64,000 nt of DNA from Panicum virgatum. Lineage: Eukaryota > Streptophyta > Magnoliopsida > Poales > Poaceae. The position numbers and the translations under genes were made by a program. The notes under the pieces are model-generated. The model was not told the DNA's origin and made no database searches. It saw nothing but the letters and a program-made list of their open reading frames with translations. Shown piece after piece: positions 43,662-53,997 of the stretch. Position 1 is the first letter of the stretch, and the number at the start of each line of letters is the position of its first letter. The DNA lies in assembly GCF_016808335.1 (NCBI RefSeq), contig NC_053149.1, forward strand, positions 34,438,087 through 34,502,086. Direction: 5' to 3'.

Positions 43662-45088
43662 TGTTGGCGCTCCTTAAGTATCCATTTTATCCCCTGTTTA
43701 ACTTTGATAATGGCATGAATTTAATATCAAAATCACTAACCATCCTAACCTCAGCCCAAATATTGGTCGTTTTCGCATTTGCACATATATTTTGGAGGTT
43801 CTTTGTTTTTGCAGGTTTTTGACCAATTTTTGGAGCATGAAATGACGAGGCCCATGATCACGTGATGACACGAAGAAAGACGAAGGCCAAAGCCCAAACA
43901 AAGGACCAAAGGCCATGATGACTAGAGGCCCGTTCATGCACATCCACCCTCCAATGAAGCCCAAAGGACAAAGCCCACAAGATGAGATAAAGATACTTCG
44001 GGGCTAAGCAAAGCAAATAGAGATTTAAGGAAGGATTTTCCAACCTATCCCTTTCCTCGAAGATATCTCAAAGATAATGATGTCCAACGGGGTGCAATCG
44101 TGAAAGGGATAAACTCCAGAAGACTCTAGAAGACTTGGGGAGAAAGGAGGACGCGAGGCGGCGAGAAAATGGGCCAGGCCGGCCGGCCTGGGCCCATTGA
44201 GCCGGCCGGCCTAGGCCCTTTTCGGGTGTCTCGGCCTCCCCTTCGACCTAGGGTTTTTTGGGGCTATTTAAAGACCCCTCCCCGAGGCTCACGCCGAAGA
44301 TCGTTCGGGAGACGATGCCAAGGAGTAGAGAAGATAGAGGGACACCTCTCGGAGAGCCGAGGGTCATGCTAGTTGTCCAGGGGCTTCCCTAGCCGATGTG
44401 GGAACCTTGCAAGGAAGACCACGTCGGAGTTCTGGAGCTAGGATCATCAAGATCAAGGTAGGGCCCCGGTTGTGATCTTGTGATGTACAATCATTCATGG
44501 TGAAGTTACTTGTGATTCCGAATTTTTAGCGACCATGTTCTCTCTTTCAATTTCGTTCTTTTCTTTGGGTTTGGTTCATCCTAGATCTATTATCGAGATA
44601 GATCGCTTAGCATGATCTTGTAGTCATGGTGGCTAGAGGTTCATGGCGGAACTACCAAAGGGAGGTTCGACTTGTTTATCATGCTTCAGGGTGCTTTTGT
44701 CCAAAGGGGGGCGTCGTGACAGGGCGTTGCTTTAAGTAGACGGAGTATCGAAGGATCGGATTGGAGATTTTGGTTTAAAGATGCTTTTCATTGAGATTCA
44801 CATCTATCTTGCTTCACTACATCTAGCTGGAACTACAACATATGCATGATCTAGGTGATCTAGATTGGTTATCTCTAACTTTCTCTTGCTACCTTCGGTG
44901 TTTGTCGCTTTTAGTAGATTAGATTCGTTTTACACCATCTCAACACAAAGGAATCTCTATGCTAGTAGATTGTTTCTTGTATCTTTTAGTTCCATGGATT
45001 GATAAACCTAGGGGGAATACTCTAAGGGAAAAGCTACACGATCCGTGCGCTTGCGGTATATAAATTGGGGCGCTAAGGAGCGTCAACA
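43662..45088 (+). repeat. 3' LTR of element C
   Basis: 1,427 bp, from TGTTGGCGCTCCTTA to TAAGGAGCGTCAACA. GGCCGGCC palindromes lie near 44177-44212 and the TATA box CTATTTAAAG at 44264-44273. It is more diverged from its 5' partner than the two LTRs of B are from each other. Confidence 0.93.
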
Positions 45089-46030
45089 GACGGTACTAGT
45101 GGCAACATGAACTGGTATGGGGTGATTAAAAGAATGATCTCACTAGAATTTCCTGGACAAAAAGAAATTATTTTGTTCCAGTGTGGCTGGTTTGATGTGC
45201 CTGCTGCCACTACCAACAGAGGTAGAGGATACAATAAGGATCAATTTGGGGTTATTTATATCGATACTACTCGATACAGGTATAAGGATGAACCTTATAT
45301 TCTGGCAGCACAGGCAGAACTGGTGTTTTATGTGAATCTGGTAAACAAACCTGGTTGGAGCAGTGTTATTGCGTTGAAACCAAGGGACTTGTTTGTCATG
45401 CCTGAATTAGAACTTGAGGACTCAATTGATGTGGGTATCGAAGGCATTAATTTACTCGGTGGATAGCAGGATTTGACGAATTGGACAAGATCGGACAAGG
45501 AAGGCACAACCGGGGATGTCTCAGTTATTACTCAGGTGCGGGCCCAAGCAGTTGATGAACCAGACGATGCGGTCTTTGATGTTGATGATGAAGATGATGA
45601 AGATGACACGTACATTGATGATGGAGTTGTTGCACCAGTTACTTCTGCGGAACAAGGCCAAGATGATGACTTTTTTATTTGATACTTGCACAATTTTGTT
45701 TGGCGTCTCAAGAGGCAATGAGCCATTTAATTTGTTTGGTGTCCTCATAGAGAGTCTACAAATTTTTTAAATTTTGTTCATGAATGTGGTTGTAGGGTGA
45801 CCACACAAATTCAGCCGCGTAATGATCCGCACTTATAATATTGTATTCTTATTTTTATCTATGAATAAGTGATGTTTAATAGCTTAGTAATAGTTTCAAA
45901 TCAAATTCTACAAATTTTTTTGAAATAATTTGTTTTTTTTTGAATTTGGTCCGAAATATCTTGTTTATCCTATTTATCTATGACCTCCAATAAATTTTTA
46001 TTTCCAATAATGAAAACCTTGGTCCGGCTG
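45089..46030 (+). mobile_element. CACTA (En/Spm-type) transposon remnant
   Basis: The sequence after element C encodes a DUF4216-type domain, the C-terminal companion of TNP2 transposases in CACTA elements. The transposase core should lie upstream of the window, on the other side of C. I could not find a clear CACTA terminus, so the right boundary is approximate. Confidence 0.65.
45095..45682 (+). pseudogene. CACTA transposon DUF4216-domain C-terminus
   Basis: Residues from 45107 on (NWYGVIKRMISLEFPGQ, then ILFQCGWFDV, YKDEPYILAAQAELVFYV) match the DUF4216 pattern with its Cys-x-Trp-Phe-Asp motif. An in-frame TAG at 45464-45466 is followed by the same frame to 45682, ending in an Asp/Glu-rich tail (DVDDEDDEDDTYIDDG) typical of this family. 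CAG to TAG is the likely change. The N-terminal part of the protein is split off by insertion C. Confidence 0.75.
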
Positions 46031-46241
46031 TCAAATTTCCGTTAAGGCCTGAAAGTAGTAGTTCATACATATACATAGGAAATTGGATGCTATTCTGAAA
46101 CATAAACATTCACTGCAATACAACATAAACCAATGTAGGAGTTCATAAACCAAACACTTTCTTGTTGCCCGGTGTGGCAAAGGAAAGGGTAGCAAAAGAT
46201 TCAAACGTTTCCAAAAGAAGAAGAAACGACCCCAAACAACA

Positions 46242-46863
46242 TCAGTTGTCGCCCTCCTCGCTGGTATCATCAGAGAAATTATCGTACTCAGCTTCAGCAG
46301 CCTCCTCCTCGTCACCATGAAGGTGTTGGCGAGCAAACCTACGATGCTGCTCGGCGAGGGGGTCATCCGGGTTGAAGTTGAGTGCATGCTCGATCAGGCG
46401 ACACATGTTGTCTGTCTCCATGGTGTCGGGGTAGAACGGGCATCGGAACCACACCTTGCTACTGGCCGTGGTCCTTTCAGAGAACCGCAGGGGCTCCTCG
46501 GCATGTCCCTGCGGCGGCGGTGGTGAGGGAGCCCGACGGCTGGGGCATCGCCACCGGAACCCTGCGGTGGCGGTGGCGGCGGCGGCGGAACCGCCGAGGC
46601 CGCCGGGTCGATGCCAGGGCAATGCCACTTTGCCGGCGGCGAGGGATACGCACTGCGCCGGACGGACGACGCTGGCGGCACGTCGGAACCGCCGGTTGAC
46701 TGCAACATACAATGGACAGAAATCAAGAACACAGAATCCAAATCGATCTCACCAATCAAGATTAACCACAGGGTTTTTTTTGCCAAAAACTTACGGACGA
46801 CGAGGAGCGAGGAGGGGAGCTTGCCGATGGGATGCTTGCCTTTCGCTTCCCCTTGAGGTCCAT
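46242..46863 (-). pseudogene. Two-exon gene of unknown function, apparent frame break
   Basis: Exon 1 runs from ATG 46863 to 46795 (23 codons, MDLKGKRKAS..., Ser/Pro-rich). The intron 46794-46700 has GT (GTAAGT) and AG (TTGCAG) borders and phase 0. Exon 2 starts at 46699 with STGGSDVPP and a Pro-rich run. In this frame it stops near 46394, but the C-terminal part that looks conserved (KVWFRCPFYPDTMETDN, CRLIEHALNFNPDDPLAEQH, then an acidic tail, stop at 46242-46244) is in the neighbouring frame. A one- or two-base indel near 46530, in a GC-rich repeat tract, would explain this; a small intron is the alternative. No known function. Confidence 0.6.
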
Positions 46864-47977
46864 GGCGTCGGTCAACAGCGGTGGAGCGTGCACAGGAAGC
46901 GAGGAGAAGGCGGAGAAATTGCTGATGAAGATGAAGCGTGGCTTGGGATTTAATTGAAGTGATGGGATGGTTTGGCGGAGAAAGGGGAGTAGGAGGTAGA
47001 GAGAGGCGCCCCCCGGCAGTTAATTGTTTCCATCCAAAAGAGAAACTCCTTTTGTCCCCGACATGCGGGACCCACCATCCCAGGCCGGGCCCACCTGTCG
47101 GTGCAAGGTTCATGGTGTAATCCTCCTGTGCGCTTTTGTATGTGTGACTGAAACGCAGGCCCCACCTGTCGACGCCGGGTTCATGGCCAAGTCTTCACCA
47201 GTTCTTCATGGATCTACATATTTTGTGTTTTGATTCATAGCAAAAACTTAAAATGTGGTTAGATTTCTCATTTCTTGTCCGATTCAGTTCGTTCTTTTTT
47301 CTAACTTCGTATACAATCAATATCTATGTGATGGGTTCCACTGTGCTCATAGACTCTAGTTTGATTTTGTACCTTACTAGCATTGCAGACACTAAGTCCT
47401 AATAACTCTCCAATGTAGGTGTATTTGGCAATGAAATTTGGTGTATAGGCCAATATGTCACACATGTACATATAGAATTATATGATGGACTGTTTAAATG
47501 CACCATTTAAACTACATGCTCCACTCTCATTGGATTTGGTCTATAAGGACCATATAGCATAGGTCACATGCACGTAGTCATCTTACACGAATGTAGGTTC
47601 AATTTTAAATGTGCCGTATGTAGGTTCAATTGTTTAAAATAGCATTTCATGACAAACCATAAGATTGAAAAATCCTAAAGTTTGCAAAATACACAGTGAG
47701 GTACGTACAATGGAGATTTCACTTTGCAATTAAAAATGTTTTCTTTGTTTGAAAATGTAAACTGTTGTGTCCCCGACATGTGGGAACGCCCACCCACTGT
47801 AATCCTGGCATGCAGTTTCGTATGTGCGACTGCAAAGCGGGGTCCACCTATCGGCGCTGGAATCTAGGAGTAATCGTGGCGTGCACGTTAATATGTGCAA
47901 ATGAAACGTTGGTCCCACCTGTCGGCGCGGGGTTGTTGGCGTAATCCTCCTGTGCGCATTCGTATGTGTGACAGAAC
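46864..47977. other. Intergenic sequence with grass upstream-type motifs
   Basis: No supported gene. It has several copies of a CCCACCTGTCGGCGC-type motif (near 47090, 47160, 47915) and AT-rich DNA. This is probably the promoter and upstream region of the 46863 gene plus degenerate repeats. Confidence 0.6.
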
Positions 47978-48410
47978 GCTGGTCCCACCTGTCGGCACCA
48001 GGTTCTGCACCTGTTCTTCGTCGGTTCTTTATCAGTTTTTAACGGCGCTTATTATATTTTGGATTGAATCCAAAGCATAAACTTTAAATAAGTATAGATT
48101 TCCCATACGTAGGCCAAAATCATGTGTTTTTTTTTCTAACTTTGTAGAATTACATTATCCATCAGGTGCACTAGATTTTATAGTAGAATATGAGTTTGAT
48201 TTCTAACATTCTATGACAAACATGATATTTGTTCACCATAATCTCCAATATAGATGTTAATTGACAAGTACCTTTTGGGAATATGGACATCTTATATATC
48301 CCACTACACATTTTAGTTGTCATTAACCTTGTCAAAGAAGCAAGATTTGGATGCATGGTCAAGTATCCTATCACAACACCACAAAGAGCCATAAGGATGT
48401 ACACATGCTT
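47978..48410. repeat. Local repeat, copy R1
   Basis: About 430 bp shared with 53998-54420 (R3), in part with 51741-52028 (R2). Landmarks in order: CCCACCTGTCGGC, GGCGCTTATTATAT, GGCCAAAATCATGT, CCAGGTGCACTAG, GACATCTTATA, CATTAACCTTGTCAAAGAAG. Not coding. Confidence 0.85.
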
Positions 48411-48690
48411 ACAACCAAAAACATCACATCGAATGTTTGAACACATGCATGGAGTATTAAATAAGATCTATTTATAAAACTTTCTGCACAGATGGATTGT
48501 ACATCGCGAGATGAATCTAATGAGCCTACTTAATCCAAGATTTGCAACAGAGATGCTACAGTAACCATCCACTAATTATAGATTTATCATTGATTAATTA
48601 GGCTCGTTAGATTTGTCTCGAGATGTGTAATTTTTTTTTGTAAATATATTTTAATTATTACTCCAAATTAGCAAGAATTTGTGGCCAAAT
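48411..48690. mobile_element. MITE-like element with internal inverted repeat
   Basis: Interrupts the repeat R1. It contains arms at 48508-48535 and 48592-48619 that are inverted repeats at about 24 of 28 positions (core AATCTAATGAGCC / GGCTCGTTAGATT), and the segment ACACATGCATGGAGTATTAA common in a widespread grass MITE family. Ends are approximate and no TSD was established. Confidence 0.65.
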
Positions 48691-49399
48691 GATCTAAACA
48701 ACTAGTACCATCTACCATTCACTGTCTCATGGTCAACAGGAAGGTCAGGCGGCGTCTTGGGAAGGAACCGTCTCTGCACCGTGTCTGATCAGTGCTGACA
48801 TCTGAGCGGCACCCTTTTTGCCCAATGGCTGAAGCAATGTACTAGGCTCTGCAGTAGTGCAGTGGAGGAGGCACACTGCTTGTTGGAAGATCTTTCCATA
48901 AGATCTTGATAGGTCCTCACCCAAAAATATTTGATGTAATGTTTTTGGGTGTAAAAATTTGGGATCTAAACACACCCAAAATGGTAGCTATAAATTACAT
49001 ATGTACCCCTATAAAATGTAATCACTGCACCTTGGGTGAAGAGAACCATAGGTACTCTAGTCTAGTTTCTTATATTGATATAAAAAACTGAACTCTAAAA
49101 TATGTCTACAACAATTTATATGCTTCCTCTCGGTCGCTTGTGGGCCCTGGCTTGCCAGACCCACATGTCAGTGGCTTTGGATGGGAACAACTGTTGTGTT
49201 GCCAGTTTCTTTTAGAAGCCAAACTGTCTCATCGTCCCATCCTTTCGCCTTTCTTCCCCCTTCCCCTAATACGTCCCCTCACACAAACGGGGTTTTTTCG
49301 CCTTCTTCCTCTCACCGGACACTGCCGCATCGCTTCTTTCTCGCCGAACAATCTAAATCGAGGGCAAGAGGGCAAGAGTGCAAGAGGGCAGCGGCGATC
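48691..49399. other. Intergenic sequence upstream of the first F-box-type gene
   Basis: Contains at about 48919-48985 a short MITE terminus (minus strand GGGTGTGTTTAGATCCC, then ACACCCAAAAACAT), a common grass motif. A possible remnant of coding sequence lies on the minus strand at 48745-48910 but I cannot identify it. The last 250 bp are the probable promoter/5' UTR of the next gene. Confidence 0.5.
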
Positions 49400-50155
49400 A
49401 TGGATTCCTCGTCAAGGAGAAGGAGTTCACAGCCATTGATGTTGCTGCCAGAGGATCTCATGATCCGGATCCTCCTTCTCCACCTTGAGGACCGGCATGG
49501 GATGATGCCCTCGACCTGGTACGCGGGGCTTCATCGCGTCTGTGCCATGTTCTGGCGGATCTGCGACACCCCCGAGGTGCTCCGCCGCCTGCAGCTCCGG
49601 GGCATTCGTCAGTATGTGAGGCAGTGGCCCGGCATTAGTTGGTCGCGCTTCGAGGATCGCTTGCACCTCGCCGGTAATCGCGAGGCCATCTGCATCGCTG
49701 GGATGCAGATGATGATGGAGCGGCAGTATCTCGCCGGCGGGCAGGCGCTCGTCAACCAAGCCGCTATCGTTGGGGACTCCTGCGTGGCGTACTTCTTGGC
49801 GATGCTATGGTACTGTCGGAACCCCACGGACCCTGAAGCCTTGGTGGTGCTCCACACAATCAGCGGTGGCCCATCGCAAGTTGACGGCAGATGGGAGAAC
49901 CGCGGCCTGCCGGGGCTGTGCCACTCGGTCCAGCGGGACCTCGAGATCATTGCATCCCGGCTCTGGCTTCTGGACCGCGACATCGACCTGCTCGTCGACG
50001 ACACCCACCTCTACACATTGGCGGAATGCAGGCGCTATGGAGATGGGACCTTCATCATCCGATACTGCAGCGCGGGGTGCCGCATCTGTCATGAGTTCGA
50101 CCTCTGGACGCGGCGCATGAACAGCCAGGTGGAGTACGCCGTCAGCAGGATGTGA
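49400..50155 (+). CDS. F-box-type protein (putative At1g67623/At1g67340-like family), intact
   Basis: ATG 49400 (MDSSSRRRSS) gives 251 residues; the frame is open upstream but this start lies at the head of the conserved part. Residues about 14-65 form an F-box-like segment (MLLPEDLMIRILLLHL...CAMFWRICDTPEVLRRL). Next is a Sel1-like helical part (NREAICIAGMQMMMERQYLAGGQALVNQAAIVGDSCVAYFLAMLWY), and near the C-terminus a Cys-containing stretch (YCSAGCRICHEFDLW), a reduced version of the MYND-like finger of related proteins. F-box proteins usually select substrates for SCF ubiquitin ligases; for this one that is inference. No introns. Two relatives lie downstream (54943, 56229). Confidence 0.75.
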   Translation: MDSSSRRRSSQPLMLLPEDLMIRILLLHLEDRHGMMPSTWYAGLHRVCAMFWRICDTPEVLRRLQLRGIRQYVRQWPGISWSRFEDRLHLAGNREAICIAGMQMMMERQYLAGGQALVNQAAIVGDSCVAYFLAMLWYCRNPTDPEALVVLHTISGGPSQVDGRWENRGLPGLCHSVQRDLEIIASRLWLLDRDIDLLVDDTHLYTLAECRRYGDGTFIIRYCSAGCRICHEFDLWTRRMNSQVEYAVSRM

Positions 50156-51740
50156 GCAACGTGGAGATGTTTTAATTTGTTTGCTTTAATTTGTTTCGTT
50201 TTCTCTTGTTTGAAACTAGTTTGCTCTGTCATTTTGTATATTATTTGTCTGTGATATTGTGGTGATGTGTCATATATCTATCTGGTATTATCAAACTTTA
50301 ATTATATATATTTTGGTTACCAAAATTTGGGCATGCGAAAGTGGTGGCAAGAAATTTGAAACTCAGTTCAGTCTAATTTCAGTCTTATATTCAATCTTGA
50401 ATGGAATCATTAATTTCCATAACAGAACCATAAATGAACTAGCATGTCAGTCTCATAGTACTACTCCAAAACAGAATGCGCGCAAGGAAGGTGCCTTCTG
50501 GTCAACACGACGGGTCGTCGTCCCATCATGGTCTGCGCGACAGGTTATCGTCCCATCCCCCTGGTCAGCACTCTTTGTGACTGATAGATGCAACTTGACC
50601 AATTGACGTGGCGTACAAAAAATTCTATAAAATTATTAAAGTGGGGATGAGGACGATCTGCAGGAACAGTGCAAAAAGACCTCCCTGCAAGTAGCATTTA
50701 TGATGCACATTTAAAAAAAACCAACACTTTGGAGTGTTCATCTTCTCCTTCAATTTCCACTACAATGATCATATGCACATACGATGAGATACTCATCATC
50801 CCTCTAACATTCATAGAAAAATGCACTTCACAGTATCAAAAGACAGCATATAGGTTAGCATTGCCTAGGCACCAAATGTCGTTGGCAACTTCACCTTCAT
50901 TGCCGTGTTGTAACTTAGTGTACGCAATGCTAAGACATATTTCTATTAAGGTATAAAATCGAACTGGATACACTCGACGAAGTTGAATCCATTTGCTATG
51001 TGAACATTTTCCAAGAAATTCGCAAAAAAAACAACTGATTCGGACAAGAATTGAGAAATCTATACAAGTTTAAAGTTTTCATTATGAATCAAAGTACAAC
51101 ACCGATTAGCCGAACCGCTGCCCACTAGTCAGTGTGCGCCGCGACCCACGCGGTGATGCCGCTGGGTCCCACATGTCGTAGGCAAAGGGGCTTCAGCTTT
51201 TGGAGGGAAACATCATCGGTGTCCCCACCGAATTCCCAGCAATTTTGCCCACCCCAAAGCCACTGACATATTGGCCCCAGCAGCCAAGGCCCACAAGCAA
51301 GTGACGTCACACCGCATGGCACTCGATTTGCCGACCAGGAGAGGCGCCTTCTGCACGTGCGGATGTGGCTACAGGATTGTCAAGCGGGTCCCACCTTGTG
51401 CATGAGTTGTGCACTCAGTTGTTCACTCATGTTCATGTTTTTTTGGATTCTTAATGAAAACTACAAACATGTAAAGATTTGTCATCTGTATTCTAAATCA
51501 GGTGTTTTTTTCCTAAATTCTTAGGAGAAGATCATCTATCACTTTGAGGCCATAGCATTGTGTTACACTAGTTTCATTTACTTGTTTAATCAAAAAAAGT
51601 TTCATTTACTAGTTTGTTATAAATAGATTATCCTAAAGACTTTGTATTTTGGCAATGTGCTTTTGTTTTTAAGCATAACTTACACCTCCCTGGAAGTTGC
51701 ATTTATGATGCACCTTTAAAAAAGAACCAACACTTTTATA
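50156..51740. other. Intergenic sequence, no gene seen
   Basis: AT-rich, with a GTCGTCCCATC-containing stretch (50500-50560) and a CCCACATGTCGTAG-type motif (51165). I see no supported gene; short ORFs here lack recognisable features. Confidence 0.55.
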
Positions 51741-52028
51741 GTAGGCCAAAATCATGTGTTTTTTTCTAACTTCGTAGAATTACATTATCCACCAGGTGCA
51801 CTAGATTTTACAGTAGAATATGAGTTTGATTTCTAACATTCTATGACAAACATGATATTTGTTCACCATAGTCTCCAATATAGATGTTAATTGACAAGTT
51901 CCTTTTGGGAATATGGACATCTTATATATCCCACTACACATTTTAGTTGTCATTAACCTTGTCAAAGAAGCAAGACTTAGATGCATGGTCAAGTATCCTA
52001 GCACAACACCCCAAAGAGCCATAAGGAT
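51741..52028. repeat. Local repeat, copy R2
   Basis: Starts at GGCCAAAATCATGTG and shares the later 60% of R1 and R3 (GACATCTTATATATCCC, CATTAACCTTGTCAAAGAAG). Ends at CATAAGGAT. Confidence 0.85.
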
Positions 52029-52423
52029 TTTTGTTAAGAATCAAATTTCAAAAATAACAACTTCGCCAAGAATTGACATGAATTGGAGATGAACACACGC
52101 ATACGCACAAGTGGGATCCATGAGTCAGTCATACAGCCGGTAGGCACTGGTTAACCCTGCACGCAGTTTGCCCCCCTATTCTCCTGGTTACACAACATAC
52201 CCAATTGTGTCTCTATGACAAGTGGGTCCAATGATACTGGGCCCCACGAGTCAGTGATTGATCACTAGCCACGGCCCTTTAATTGCACTACTGAAGCGGC
52301 GCTGGCAGATTCTACCAATCCACCCCCACGTCTCGCCCATTCACCGCGCCATTCTCCCCAATCTGTCCAATCAAGTCCTGCTCGCCGCCGCGCTATCGCC
52401 GCCGCACTTCCTCCATCGGCGAC

Positions 52424-53318
52424 ATGGTTGGTGCAACCCGCTCCCGCAGCTACACCCCCGACTCCACGACAGGCGTAGAGGCCAGCAGGCGCCAGGGTCG
52501 CCCTCTCGTGCCCGCTTCCCCTCCTGCGGCCGACATTATTGTTGCGCCGCCTGTAGTGGAGCACCACTCCACCCACCAGAGGCGCAACCAGCGAGGAAGG
52601 ATCTCAAGGACCAGCAACGCGTGCCCGAGGAGGAGGACGACGATGAATCGAAGCTGCCGCCAGGCGGCAGAGGAACCGGCGGTGCCGTTCATCCCCAGAC
52701 CCGAGGAGGACGAGTACGGCATCGTCGAAATCCTCGATGTGATGCCTCCTATCATTGCGGCACACGACGCCCATGCGCAGCCTCCACTTCTTCCGGTTAG
52801 AAAGCATTCATGTTCAATTATATCAGTACTGACTTATATAGTGTCAAATGGATTCAAAATCTATTTTTATTTGTTCGAGTTAAATTTATCTCTCACATTC
52901 ATTTTCATGTTAAATTATTTGAATATTGACTACATGTAGCATGAAATGGATTCTAAATCTCTTTTGAACTATTTGAGATTAATCAAGCACTTGCATTAAT
53001 CCTATGTTTGAGATTCTAATACTGACTCTGATTTTGTTAATGAAGATTCCTAACCAAGAACATGTCTTCCTGTTCAATGAAAAGATCACTGTCCATTGCT
53101 CATTTTCTTATGACTGCGATGAGGAGACTGGTGAAAGGCCGAAGCCGTCGAACAGGGAGGTGAGATATGGCGCCCCTACCACAAAACCCTTCATTCCAAT
53201 TATATATATGCTAACTTGCCCCTATGTGAATTTACAGATCAGGCGAGAGGCCGAGAGGCTTTGCGTCCTCCTCAAGCGCAAATATTTTGGGTCGCCGCCA
53301 TCCTCCCGCTCCTTTTGA
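52424..53318 (+). CDS. Three-exon gene of unknown function (188 residues)
   Basis: Exon 1 52424-52795 (124 codons, MVGATRSRSY...), exon 2 53046-53159 (38 codons), exon 3 53238-53318 including TGA. Introns begin GTTAGA and GTGAGA and end GAAG and ACAG, all phase 0. The product is Arg/Pro-rich at the N-terminus with an acidic motif EEDEYGIVEILDVMPP near residues 97-112, then VFLFNEKITVHCSFSYDCDE in exon 2 and a basic C-terminus (IRREAERLCVLLKRKYFG). No domain is recognised. The unbroken frame across three exons is the evidence for a real gene. Confidence 0.6.
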
Positions 53319-53800
53319 AGCGAGATGGTGCATGGACTGTCCATAATTATGTTCTATACCTAGGAGATCTAGATGTCATTTTAGAAATGTGGTTCTGCCT
53401 GATGGACAACTATTGTATTGGCACTATTGTTGCACCTAATGAAATTTATGTTCCTTTTGTCGTTATAATATATATCTTTTAACTATTTGTCGCTGGTGAT
53501 TGGTTGTGTTCTTGAGTGTCATAATTATATCAGTATTGCTGTCAATAGTTTTTGAGTGAAAATGAAATTATACCACAGTGCACGAGTGTCTTTCTCCATT
53601 TATGAATTTCCATTGTGTCACTTACTAATGATGGGTCCCACATGTGAAAATGAGTCAGCAGAAGTCAACTTCTGGTATAATTTCCATTTGTGAAACTTGT
53701 TCTTGTTTTTTGCATATCACCTGAGTTCGTCAAGAATTGCAGAATATAGACATGTTTTTTTAGTACGAATCAGAAAAGCAACAAATAAAAAGATTAAAAC
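53319..53800. other. 3' flank of the three-exon gene, no gene seen
   Basis: AT-rich; contains GGGTCCCACATGTG near 53633. No supported gene. Confidence 0.5.
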
Positions 53801-53818
53801 AGGACCTTGTTATCAAAA

Positions 53819-53890
53819 CACCGAGTGGCACAATGGTTTGCGTAATAGATTCTCATTTTCGAGATATAGGTTCGAACCCTATCTCCACCA
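53819..53890 (+). ncRNA. tRNA-like sequence (probable tRNA-derived SINE or tRNA relic)
   Basis: Contains TGGCACAATGG at 53826-53836 (A-box-like) and GGTTCGAACCC at 53869-53879 (perfect B box). The T arm pairs ATAGG with CCTAT around TTCGAAC, and a CCACCA follows at 53885-53890. The 5' acceptor strand does not pair with the 3' side, so this is not a functional tRNA. A T-rich tail follows. Confidence 0.5.
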
Positions 53891-53997
53891 AGTTTTTAAA
53901 TTTATTTTAATTTAATGTGCTATTAAAAATACACATTCTGCACAAAAAGTGGGTCCTACCTATCGGTGACACAAATCTATATCGTGTTTGTGACTGA

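Larger units (their letters stand above)
10152..45088 (+). mobile_element. Element C: non-autonomous Athila-like Ty3/gypsy element, interrupted by A, D and E
   Basis: The pieces are 5' LTR remainder (10152-10856 and 31984-32058), tRNA-Asp-type primer site (32068), gag, protease, long non-coding stretches, envelope-position ORF, purine tract and 3' LTR (43662-45088). RT, RNase H and integrase are absent. The first ~656 bp of the 5' LTR lie upstream of the window because A is inserted in it. The 3' flank starts GACGG, so the matching TSD should lie upstream of the window. It sits in CACTA transposon sequence. Confidence 0.88.

Noticed and set aside
45521..45748. Minus-strand ORFs over the CACTA acidic tail
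   Set aside because: They are shadows of GAT/GAA repeats of the sense frame.
45760..46030. CACTA terminal inverted repeat
   Set aside because: I looked for CACTA/TAGTG ends and subterminal repeats near here and found none that were convincing.
48745..48975. Minus-strand ORF (EDLSRSYGKIFQQ...) that could be a gene end
   Set aside because: Too short, overlaps a MITE terminus, and I could not tie it to any family; left as possible gene fragment only.
51125..51322. 65-codon minus-strand ORF
   Set aside because: Built from the common CCCACATGTC-type upstream motif and flanking GC-rich sequence; no domain.
53819..53890. Functional tRNA gene
   Set aside because: The 5' acceptor strand does not pair with the 3' end and the D arm is poor; reported only as tRNA-like.
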